DNA from: Akkermansiaceae bacterium
GTDB taxonomy: Bacteria > Verrucomicrobiota > Verrucomicrobiia > Verrucomicrobiales > Akkermansiaceae
Direction of reading: 5' to 3'
Assembly: GCA_029866215.1 (NCBI GenBank)
Contig: JARWZU010000084.1
Location: 1-49,434 of the forward strand
Length of the DNA stretch: 49,434 bases
Positions 17,649 through 25,559 of this stretch are shown here, one piece after another. Position numbers and translations under genes: made by a program. Each line of letters starts with the position of its first letter. Position 1 is the first letter of the stretch. The notes beneath the pieces were generated by a model. That model was not told the DNA's origin, ran no database searches, and saw only the letters and a list, made by a program, of their open reading frames with translations.

Positions 17649-20600
17649 ATGAATGACATTCTTCGAGTGAGTTTGATCGCATGCGTGGGTGTGCTTTGCA
17701 GTTGCGAGCGCTCTCGAACTGGAACATCGGCGGAGAAAATCGAGGCGAAGCCTGAGGAATCTCAAGCCGCGAGGATGGATGAGAAGGCCGAGCAGGTCCC
17801 GCCGCTAAAGCCGATTTCATTTAACGCCCAGATCCAACCGATCCTCTCCGAAAATTGTTACCACTGCCATGGTCCAGACTCGGGTACCCGCCGCCCGGAG
17901 AAAGAGCCTCTGAGGCTGGATCGTGAGAAGGATGCATTCGCCATGCGCGAGGATGGCAATCCCGTCATCATCAAAGGCGATGTGGCGGCCTCCTTGTTGG
18001 TTCGAGTGATCGAATCGACCAATCCGGAGGAGGTGATGCCGCCGCCTGAATCGCACAAAAGTTTAACTGCAGAACAGATTGCCTTGGTCAAGCGCTGGGT
18101 CGCAGAGGGCGCAGTCTATGAAGAGCACTGGGCGTTCATTCCGCCAGTACGCCCTGATGTCCCTCCGGCTATTCACCCCGAGTGGGTGAAGAACCCGGTC
18201 GATGCGTTCGTTCAAGAAAAGCTGATTCAAAAGGGATTGCCCCTCGCGCCCGCAGAAGATCCTCAGACCTTGATTCGCCGTGCGGCCTTAGATCTCACGG
18301 GTTTGCTGCCCGATCCATCGGATGTTGCTGCATTTGAGAATGACCCAACCGATGCAGCATACACAGCGATGTTAGAAAAGTACATGAGCTCGACGGCCTA
18401 TGGTGAGCATCGTGCCCGATATTGGCTGGACTACTCAAGGTATGCCGACACCCACGGGCTTCACTTCGACAATGTCCGATCCATTTGGCCTTACCGAGAT
18501 TATGTGATCCGTTCGTTCATGACGAACAAGCGCTATGATCAGTTCATCCGCGAGCAACTTGCTGGAGATTTGATTCCCGCTGCCGACATGGATCCATGGA
18601 TTGCTACAGGATATATTCGTTGCAATGTATCCACAAACGAAGGTGGTGCAATCCCTGAGGAAGTGCACGCGAACAACACGCGCGATCGAACGGAGGCATT
18701 TGGATCTACATTTCTCGGTCTCACCGTCGGTTGTGCGGCTTGTCATGACCATAAGTTTGATCCGACGGCGCAACGCGATTTTTATGCGCTCTCTGCGTTT
18801 TTTAATAATACCTCCGAAAAAGCTTGGGACGAGAATATCGACGACTCTCCACCCGTCCTGCGAATTCCTCCTCGTGAAAAGCAGACTGAGTTCAATGCTG
18901 CGGTCGCTACGCGTTCGGTGGCCACCGCGAATTACCAAAAGCGCAAGGCTGTCGCTCCTTCGCTGTTCCTTGATTGGCTGGCTGCTGGTGGAAAGCCGCT
19001 TGGTGTATCGGCCGGAGCGCTTGAGCTATCTCTTCGACTTGATGAGGGCTCCGGAGACTCTGTTAAGAACTCCGCGCCGGGGGGCAAGGCGGCAACCTAT
19101 GCAGCCACCATTAACCCGCTAATTTGGGGAGAGTCACTCTGGCTTTGGCCATCGATGCGGATGGACATCAACACGGAGGTTCCCATGGCAGATCAGGGGG
19201 ACTTCGAGTCAAATGAAAGCTTCTCTGCGTCGATGTGGGTGAATCTCAGGATGAAGCCCGCCAACGGTACGACTGGCAGTGGTTCGTTGATTTCTCGGAT
19301 GGGGGGTGCTGGAAAAGAGGTTCAGCGTGGGTGGGATCTATTCATGGAGAAGGATAAGCTAACCGTTAACCTCGTGCAGAAATGGCCGGATAAAGCGGTT
19401 CGCGTTCAAGCCTCGGGAATTCCGCGCGGCGAGTGGGTCCATCTAGGATTTTCATATGATGGCTCCGGCAAAGCAAAGGGGGTGAAGGTTTTCGTCAATG
19501 GCGAGTTGCGGAGTACGACGGTCATCAAAGATGCGTTGAAACGTGGCCAAACGATCCGCTCCGAAGTGCCTCTTCAATTGGGTCGGCGAGGTGGGGGAGA
19601 TCCGATGCGTGAGACTTCATTCCAACAGGTACGTCTATATCGGCGGGCGCTCGATCGAAATGAATTTGCGCGGTTGCCGTTCGAGGACATGGCGGCAGAA
19701 ATTCTCGCAAAATCACCGAATCCCGCGCAGTGGTCGGAGCTGGAGAAGTTCATCGCACTGGATCGATTTTTCCTAACATCGGTCGATCCAGAATCGGGGA
19801 AGGTATTGAAGGAAATCCGAGCCGCGGATAGTGTGATTGAGGCGATGGGGAAGGGGGGCGATGAGTGTTTGATCACTCGTGAACGTGCAACGCCTGCGAC
19901 GGCTTGGGTTTTGAACCGAGGGGTGTATACGGCCCGCAAAGAGTTGGTCACACCTGCCACACCGGGATTTTTGCCAGATCCCTTGCAGTCTTCAAATCGC
20001 CTCGAACTAGCAGAGTGGCTTTTCAAGCCAACGAATCCGTTGTTTGCACGTGTCACGGTCAATCGGATGTGGCAGGAGGTTTTCGGGACTGGATTGGTGG
20101 AGACATCTGAGGATTTTGGGATTATGGGGAGTCGGCCTTCAAATCAAGCGTTGCTGGATTGGCTTGCGGTTGAGTTCAGGGAGTCGGGTTGGGACCTGAA
20201 GCATATCTATCAGCTTTTGCTCACCTCGAATGCGTATCGGCAATCCAACCGCGTGTCTCCGGCGGCACTTGCGGCAGATCCTGGGAATCGCTTGATCTCT
20301 CGGGGGCCGAGGTTTCGGATGGATGCTGAAGTGTTGCGGGATACGGCATTGCAGGCCGCCGGCTTGCTTGCCAGTAAGCTTGGGGGGCCACCCGTGAAGC
20401 CTTATCAACCTGATGGAATTTGGGAGCCCGTCTCGATGCCAGAATCCAACACGCGTCACTATCAGCAAGGTTCGGGCGAAGCGCTATACCGTCGGTCGAT
20501 GTATTCCTTTTGGAAGCGTTTCGCGCCTCCGCCATCGATGGAGACATTTGACGCTCAGGCGCGGGAAGTCGTATGTGTTCGGCGCGCGCGGACCAATACC

Positions 20601-20939
20601 CCATTGCAGGCATTGGTTAGTATGAATGATCCGCAATTTGTGGAGGCTGCGCGCAAGCTTGCGGAGCGCGCGGTGATGCATGGCAGCGAAGCAAGCGTGC
20701 GCCTTCAATTTTTATCAGACATCTTGTTAGCGCGTTCTCTGTCTACGGACGAGGTTGCCGAGTTTCTCAAGGGACTTGAACGGTACTCGCGACACTATCT
20801 TGATCACATCCAAGACGCCAAGGATCTGTTAGCCACGGGTGCGGCACCTGGGAGTGCTGGTTTGGATCCCATCGAGGTCGCGTCGTGGACAATGATTGCC
20901 AATCAGTTCCTCAATCTGGACGAAACCCTAACTAAATAA
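17649..20939 (+). CDS. PSD1-type cytochrome protein with DUF1549, LamG and DUF1553 domains
   Basis: 1096 residues from the ATG at 17649 (a TTG at 17640 is the alternative). The N-terminus looks like a lipoprotein signal ending LCSC, with Cys19 as the candidate lipidated residue. A c-type heme motif CYHCH (residues 70-74) lies in the planctomycete cytochrome C (PSD1) domain. DUF1549 follows (about 180-400) and contains a second CxxCH (CAACH), then a LamG/concanavalin-like domain (about 455-680) and DUF1553 (about 780-1090). The family is abundant in Planctomycetes and Verrucomicrobia and is always near DUF1501 genes; its biochemical role is not established, though redox-linked polysaccharide processing has been suggested. 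Only four bases separate it from the DUF1501 gene, so they form an operon. Confidence 0.92.
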   Translation: MNDILRVSLIACVGVLCSCERSRTGTSAEKIEAKPEESQAARMDEKAEQVPPLKPISFNAQIQPILSENCYHCHGPDSGTRRPEKEPLRLDREKDAFAMREDGNPVIIKGDVAASLLVRVIESTNPEEVMPPPESHKSLTAEQIALVKRWVAEGAVYEEHWAFIPPVRPDVPPAIHPEWVKNPVDAFVQEKLIQKGLPLAPAEDPQTLIRRAALDLTGLLPDPSDVAAFENDPTDAAYTAMLEKYMSSTAYGEHRARYWLDYSRYADTHGLHFDNVRSIWPYRDYVIRSFMTNKRYDQFIREQLAGDLIPAADMDPWIATGYIRCNVSTNEGGAIPEEVHANNTRDRTEAFGSTFLGLTVGCAACHDHKFDPTAQRDFYALSAFFNNTSEKAWDENIDDSPPVLRIPPREKQTEFNAAVATRSVATANYQKRKAVAPSLFLDWLAAGGKPLGVSAGALELSLRLDEGSGDSVKNSAPGGKAATYAATINPLIWGESLWLWPSMRMDINTEVPMADQGDFESNESFSASMWVNLRMKPANGTTGSGSLISRMGGAGKEVQRGWDLFMEKDKLTVNLVQKWPDKAVRVQASGIPRGEWVHLGFSYDGSGKAKGVKVFVNGELRSTTVIKDALKRGQTIRSEVPLQLGRRGGGDPMRETSFQQVRLYRRALDRNEFARLPFEDMAAEILAKSPNPAQWSELEKFIALDRFFLTSVDPESGKVLKEIRAADSVIEAMGKGGDECLITRERATPATAWVLNRGVYTARKELVTPATPGFLPDPLQSSNRLELAEWLFKPTNPLFARVTVNRMWQEVFGTGLVETSEDFGIMGSRPSNQALLDWLAVEFRESGWDLKHIYQLLLTSNAYRQSNRVSPAALAADPGNRLISRGPRFRMDAEVLRDTALQAAGLLASKLGGPPVKPYQPDGIWEPVSMPESNTRHYQQGSGEALYRRSMYSFWKRFAPPPSMETFDAQAREVVCVRRARTNTPLQALVSMNDPQFVEAARKLAERAVMHGSEASVRLQFLSDILLARSLSTDEVAEFLKGLERYSRHYLDHIQDAKDLLATGAAPGSAGLDPIEVASWTMIANQFLNLDETLTK

Positions 20940-20943
20940 ACCC

Positions 20944-22464
20944 ATGAAGCTTGATCTATGTTCTGACCACAGCGGGGAAGGCCCGTCCGTGATGGATTTA
21001 CCAATTCCGTTAGAACTCAAGCAGGAGTGGATGGCCCTTGCCTCGAGGCGGCAGTTTCTTTCACGCGCGGGCAAGTCACTTGCGTGGGCGAGTATCGCCG
21101 GTTTGTTTGCAAAGACAGGCAGTGCAGCTCAGGCGGCGGAGATGCAGGCGGCCATGCTGCCGCACATGGCGCCTAAGGCGAAGCGTGCCATCTATTTGTT
21201 TATGGCTGGTGCGCCATCGCAGTTAGAGACATGGGACTATAAACCGAATCTTGTGCAGCACTTCGACCAAGATCTTCCTGAGTCGATTCGTGGTGGGCAA
21301 TTGTTAACAGGGATGACTGCATCACAAACGCGGTTTCCAGTGGCGCCGTCGATCTATCAGTTTAAGCAACACGGTAAAGCGGGGCATTGGGTGAGTGAAT
21401 TGTTTCCGCACCTCGCGAAGGTTTCGGATGAACTCGCGGTGATTCGCTCGATGCATACCGATGCGATCAATCACGAGCCCGCGATTTTGCTAATGAATTC
21501 AGGGAACATGGTTCCTGGGAAGCCATCGATTGGATCGTGGGTCTCGTACGGGCTTGGCTCCATGAATGATGATCTACCAACCTTCGTGGTCCTTACCTCG
21601 AAGCTGGCGACTCAGAAAAATATCCAAGCATTATCATCACGGCTTTGGTCGGCCGGCTTTCTCTCGCCGGAGACTTCGGGAGTTGCGCTGCGGTCTGGTG
21701 GAAATCCTGTGATTCACTTGTCAAATCCCAAGGGCGTTCCGAGCGCGATTCGGCGGGCGATGATCGATGGGGTCGGTGAGATGAACCGAAAGTTGTTTAC
21801 GCGCATTGGGGATCCGGAGACGAATGCACGGATTTCCCAGTATGAAATGGCATTTCGCATGCAGACCTCGGTGCCAGAGCTCACCGATCTCTCAAGCGAA
21901 CCGCAGTCCACATGGGACATGTATGGGGAGAAGGCGAAGGAGCAGGGGACCTATGCCTACAATTGTCTAATGGCGCGGCGGCTTGCGGAGCGTGGGGTTC
22001 GTTTCACCCAGATTTTCCATCGAGGGTGGGACAATCATACCAACTTACCAAAGGACATGAAGACCCTTGCCGAGGACATCGACCAACCCACTGCGGCGTT
22101 ACTGGCGGATCTGAAACAACGCGGTCTGTTAGAAGATACCTTGGTGGTGTGGGGAGGGGAGTTCGGCCGGACGGTTTATTCACAGGGTGGTCTAAGTGCC
22201 ACCAACTACGGGCGAGATCATCATCCGCGTTGTTTTTCCATGTGGATGGCAGGTGGTGGGGTGAAGGTCGGAACCGTCTATGGTGAAACCGACGACTTCT
22301 CTTACAACATCGTCAAGAATCCGATGCACATCCGCGATCTGAACGCGACCATACTGAGCCTCCTTGGGGTGGACCACGAGCGACTCACCTTCAAGTTTCA
22401 AGGGCTTGATCAGCGGCTGACCGGGGTTGAGCCTGCGCGGGTGGTGCGGGAATTGCTGGGGTAA
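20944..22464 (+). CDS. DUF1501 protein with Tat signal
   Basis: A 506-residue protein of the DUF1501 family, which has an alkaline phosphatase/sulfatase-like fold. A twin-arginine signal is present (ASRRQFLSRAGKSLAWAS, about residues 32-49), preceded by about 30 residues; an internal ATG at 20992 gives a shorter leader of the same kind. Conserved family segments are visible: AKRAIYLFMAGAPSQLETWD, RSMHTDAINHEPA, WDNHTN, VVWGGEFGRT and GRDHHP, the last three being likely metal-site regions. The function is not established. It is the usual partner of PSD1/DUF1553 proteins, and the four-base spacing here fits that. Probably folded in the cytoplasm and exported with cofactor. Confidence 0.93.
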   Translation: MKLDLCSDHSGEGPSVMDLPIPLELKQEWMALASRRQFLSRAGKSLAWASIAGLFAKTGSAAQAAEMQAAMLPHMAPKAKRAIYLFMAGAPSQLETWDYKPNLVQHFDQDLPESIRGGQLLTGMTASQTRFPVAPSIYQFKQHGKAGHWVSELFPHLAKVSDELAVIRSMHTDAINHEPAILLMNSGNMVPGKPSIGSWVSYGLGSMNDDLPTFVVLTSKLATQKNIQALSSRLWSAGFLSPETSGVALRSGGNPVIHLSNPKGVPSAIRRAMIDGVGEMNRKLFTRIGDPETNARISQYEMAFRMQTSVPELTDLSSEPQSTWDMYGEKAKEQGTYAYNCLMARRLAERGVRFTQIFHRGWDNHTNLPKDMKTLAEDIDQPTAALLADLKQRGLLEDTLVVWGGEFGRTVYSQGGLSATNYGRDHHPRCFSMWMAGGGVKVGTVYGETDDFSYNIVKNPMHIRDLNATILSLLGVDHERLTFKFQGLDQRLTGVEPARVVRELLG

Positions 22465-22651
22465 GGCGCTGAAATGGGTTTGATTGCTTTAATTCACTGC
22501 TGCTCATGCATTTAGGTGAAATCGGTTGGCGATCCATTCTTGACATGACGGGGCACTCGCTGAGAATTGTGAGTCACTCGACAGCAAATTTCATGAAAGA
22601 CTGGCGCGGTGGCCACGTACAAACCCAACAATATCGAAAAACACTCCAACC

Positions 22652-24037
22652 ATGATGATTTTACGCTTCCCGTTGTTTTTAATTGCCACTTGTGGTGCCG
22701 CTCTCGCCGCCGATGGCTGGTCCAATCTCTTCAATGGCAAAGACCTTAATGGCTGGGTTCAGCGTGGCGGTGTGGCGAAGTACGCAGTCGAGGATGGCTG
22801 TATTGTTGGGACATCAACACTCAACACCCCCAACAGCTTTCTTTGCACCGGAAGAGACTACGGTGATTTCGTCCTTGAATATGAATTTAAAGTCGATCCG
22901 CGCCTCAATTCTGGAGTGCAGATTCGCAGCCAAATTCTAACCGCTCCAGGATCATTTGCCTGGGAGGGGAAGCAAATTGCGATTCCAGCGGGACGGGTTC
23001 ACGGTTATCAAATTGAGATTGATCCAAATCCAAAACAGGATCGCTGGTGGACTGGAGGAATCTATGACGAGGCTCGCCGGGGGTGGTTATTCCCTGGGAT
23101 TCTGGGAGGGGATAAAAAAGCTCTCACGGACCAAGGTCGCACGCTGTTCAAGCAGGGTGGTTGGAACAAGGTTCGGGTTGAAGCCATCGGTGATTCGATC
23201 AAGACCACCCTCAACGGCACGCCCTGTGCGTCGATTCGCGACGGAGCGAATGGGTCAGGTTTTATCGCTTTGCAGGTTCACTCGATCGACAAGGAAGCTG
23301 ACAAAGATGGCTCGCAAGTTCGCTGGCGCAATTTGAGGATCCAAGAGGTGGGTCCTGCACCGCAGAATGTTTTAACCGATGTTGAAAAGGCTGAGGGATG
23401 GGCGCTTTTGTGGGATGGCAAGACCAATGCAGGATGGCGCAGTGCACGTGGGCCTGAATTTCCGAAGGAAGGATGGGCGATGGAGGCTGGTGTGCTCGTC
23501 GTGGGCGAAACTGGAGGAGCGGAAGCTGCCGCTGCCGGCGATATCATCACGAAAAAGAAGTTTTCGGATTTCGAGTTGAGTGTGGATTTCAAGATCACGC
23601 CTGGTGCAAACAGCGGCATCAAGATTTTTGTGGATCCAAGCGTGAATAAGGGTGATGGCTCTGCAATCGGACCTGAATTTCAGATTCTTGACGATGAGAT
23701 TCATCCGGACGCCAAGCTTGGACGCGATGGCAATCGCACGATTGGATCGCTTTACGACTTGATCAGTGCACCGAAGGACAAGCGTGTCTATCCAGTGGGA
23801 GCGTGGAACCACGCGAGGATTTTGTCGGATGGCTTCCATGTCACGTTTTGGTTGAATGGTGTGAAGACCGTTGAGTTTGACCGCAAGTCGGATGAATGGC
23901 GCAAGGCCGTTGCAGGTAGCAAATACAGCAAGTGGCCAGCCTTCGGCGAGTTGGCCGAGGGTCACATTCTTCTCCAAGACCATGGAAACCGAGTCTCGTA
24001 TCGCAATGTGAAGATCCGCGATTTTTCGAAAAAATAA
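22652..24037 (+). CDS. Exported double DUF1080 (3-keto-disaccharide hydrolase) protein
   Basis: 461 residues with a signal peptide (cut probable after LAA, near residue 19). Two DUF1080/PF06439 concanavalin-like domains are in tandem: domain 1 about 22-225 (WSNLFNGKDLNGWV, EYEFKVDPRLNSGVQIRSQ) and domain 2 about 245-458 (WALLWDGKTNAGWR, SVDFKITPGANSGIKIFVD). The repeated NSGV/NSGI segment marks equivalent sites in both. Members of this family cleave 3-keto-glycosides, or are substrate-binding relatives. The next gene encodes a Gfo/Idh/MocA oxidoreductase of the kind that makes or reduces 3-keto sugars, so the two probably work together in the periplasm. A 187-base gap upstream holds a TTGACA at about 22540 without a good -10 partner. 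Confidence 0.88.
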   Translation: MMILRFPLFLIATCGAALAADGWSNLFNGKDLNGWVQRGGVAKYAVEDGCIVGTSTLNTPNSFLCTGRDYGDFVLEYEFKVDPRLNSGVQIRSQILTAPGSFAWEGKQIAIPAGRVHGYQIEIDPNPKQDRWWTGGIYDEARRGWLFPGILGGDKKALTDQGRTLFKQGGWNKVRVEAIGDSIKTTLNGTPCASIRDGANGSGFIALQVHSIDKEADKDGSQVRWRNLRIQEVGPAPQNVLTDVEKAEGWALLWDGKTNAGWRSARGPEFPKEGWAMEAGVLVVGETGGAEAAAAGDIITKKKFSDFELSVDFKITPGANSGIKIFVDPSVNKGDGSAIGPEFQILDDEIHPDAKLGRDGNRTIGSLYDLISAPKDKRVYPVGAWNHARILSDGFHVTFWLNGVKTVEFDRKSDEWRKAVAGSKYSKWPAFGELAEGHILLQDHGNRVSYRNVKIRDFSKK

Positions 24038-24047
24038 ATTTCACCCC

Positions 24048-25454
24048 ATGACCACCATGAACCCACGTCGCCACTTTATTAAGACCGCAATTGGCGGGAC
24101 CGCCGGACTCATCGCGATTCCCCGCATTTTTTCGGGTTCGTTGTTTGCAGCGGACTCGCCAAATCGCCGCATTCAAGTTGCGCAAATCGGTTGTGGTCGG
24201 ATGGGGTTGGCGGACATGAACTCGATCATGTCCGAGAGCCTAGCTCGTGTCGTGGCGGTTTGTGACGTGGATAGCAAGCGTGCGGCCCATGCTAAGGAGG
24301 TAGTCGAGAATTTCTATAAGAAAAAGGGAGAGTCAGTGGTCAAGGTGAAGGTTTATTCCAGCTACCACGAGTTGCTTGCAAACCAAGAGATCGACGCGGT
24401 GGTAAACAGCACTCCAGATCATTGGCACGGGCTGATCGGCGTGGCGGCGGCACTCGCGGGAAAGCACATCTACGGCCAAAAACCATTGGCGTATAACATT
24501 GCCGAGGGCATTGCCCTAACAAAGGCTGTTAGAAGCCGGAAGGTGATTTTTCAAACTGGGTCCCAGCAGCGCTCGGAGAGTCCGTTTCTAGCGTTCCGCA
24601 CAGCGATCGATGCGGTACGCAATGGGCGTGTTGGACATCTTAAGACCGTGAAGATTGGGATTGGCAAGGACAAGCCGAGTGGGAAGCGGCCCGCAGCGAT
24701 GCCTGTGCCTGCAAATTTAGACTACGACGCCTGGCTTGGGTCGGCTCCACAGCAGGACTACATGGAGGGGCACTGCCATTCTCAGTCGAGTTTTGATGCT
24801 CGTCCGGGCTGGATTACCACTGAAGACTTTGGTCTCGGGATGATCACCAACTGGGGTGCTCACCATATTGACATCGCACATTTGGCGATGGGTCAAGAGC
24901 TAGGCGGGCCATCCAGTGTGGACGCCAAGGCTCAGTTCATGAAGGACGATGTGTGGACGGTTCACAGTGGGTATCATGTCGAGATGCAGTATCCCAATGG
25001 GGTTCAGGTGATTCTGGACGATCAGTTTGAAAACGGGCTGACTTTCGAAGGGGACGAGGGCTGGATTTTTTGCACACGGAGCGAGGGCAAGGTGACCGCA
25101 AGTGACCCAAACACATCGGGTGCGGCAGGGAGCGATCTTCGTGCCAGCGATGCGAAGTTGCTGTCGCCCTTGAGCCCCGGCGGCATGAGGATGCCGAAGA
25201 GTGCGAACCACTATCGCAATTGGCTCGAATCCATCGTGCGCAACGAGGATCCGATCGCACCCGTCGACCAAGCTGCATGCAGTTTGGAGGCATGCGCCTC
25301 CGCGTGGATCAGCATGAAACTCGGACGCAAGGTGGAATGGAACGCGGCCAGAAAGGATTTCGGTGACGATCGCGAGGCAAATGCACTGCGGAGCCGTACC
25401 CCTCGTCGGGCTGAATTCGACATTCAGGCGTTGTTGAAATCTGCGGGCATCTGA
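24048..25454 (+). CDS. Tat-exported Gfo/Idh/MocA oxidoreductase
   Basis: 468 residues; the start is ATG 24048, or ATG 24057 three codons later. The leader contains PRRHFIKTAIGG, a twin-arginine signal, then a cut region near FAADS. The Rossmann fold begins at VAQIGCGRMGLADM (about 45-58), with VVAVCDVDSKRA as the second strand. The family EKP motif appears as GQKPLAYN, with Gln for Glu; the downstream TNWGAHHIDIAH segment supplies the likely catalytic Asp/His. These enzymes use tightly bound NAD(P) and often oxidise sugars at C3. Tat export fits folding with cofactor before export. It lies ten bases after the double-DUF1080 gene, so they form an operon, most likely for 3-keto-glycoside processing. 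Confidence 0.92.
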   Translation: MTTMNPRRHFIKTAIGGTAGLIAIPRIFSGSLFAADSPNRRIQVAQIGCGRMGLADMNSIMSESLARVVAVCDVDSKRAAHAKEVVENFYKKKGESVVKVKVYSSYHELLANQEIDAVVNSTPDHWHGLIGVAAALAGKHIYGQKPLAYNIAEGIALTKAVRSRKVIFQTGSQQRSESPFLAFRTAIDAVRNGRVGHLKTVKIGIGKDKPSGKRPAAMPVPANLDYDAWLGSAPQQDYMEGHCHSQSSFDARPGWITTEDFGLGMITNWGAHHIDIAHLAMGQELGGPSSVDAKAQFMKDDVWTVHSGYHVEMQYPNGVQVILDDQFENGLTFEGDEGWIFCTRSEGKVTASDPNTSGAAGSDLRASDAKLLSPLSPGGMRMPKSANHYRNWLESIVRNEDPIAPVDQAACSLEACASAWISMKLGRKVEWNAARKDFGDDREANALRSRTPRRAEFDIQALLKSAGI

Positions 25455-25479
25455 TGGGTTTTCAGCGGGTGTGGCGGCA

Positions 25480-25499
25480 TCAGGCCCGCGCGGACCTGA
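25480..25499 (+). terminator. Near-perfect inverted repeat after the oxidoreductase gene
   Basis: TCAGGCCCGC (25480-25489) is followed at once by GCGGACCTGA (25490-25499). The arms are complementary with one mismatch and form a GC-rich hairpin 25 bases after the stop codon. The T tract after it is poor (ACTTCTAAGG). Probably the end of the DUF1080-oxidoreductase transcript. Confidence 0.45.
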
Positions 25500-25559
25500 A
25501 CTTCTAAGGTATTGATCGTTGCTTTCGGAAAGTGGGGGCGTTACGGTTTCCTTGGTCAA

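Noticed and set aside
22540-22570. TTGACA upstream of the double-DUF1080 gene as a promoter
   Set aside because: No acceptable -10 hexamer is found at 16-18 bases spacing, so it is noted only in the gene entry.
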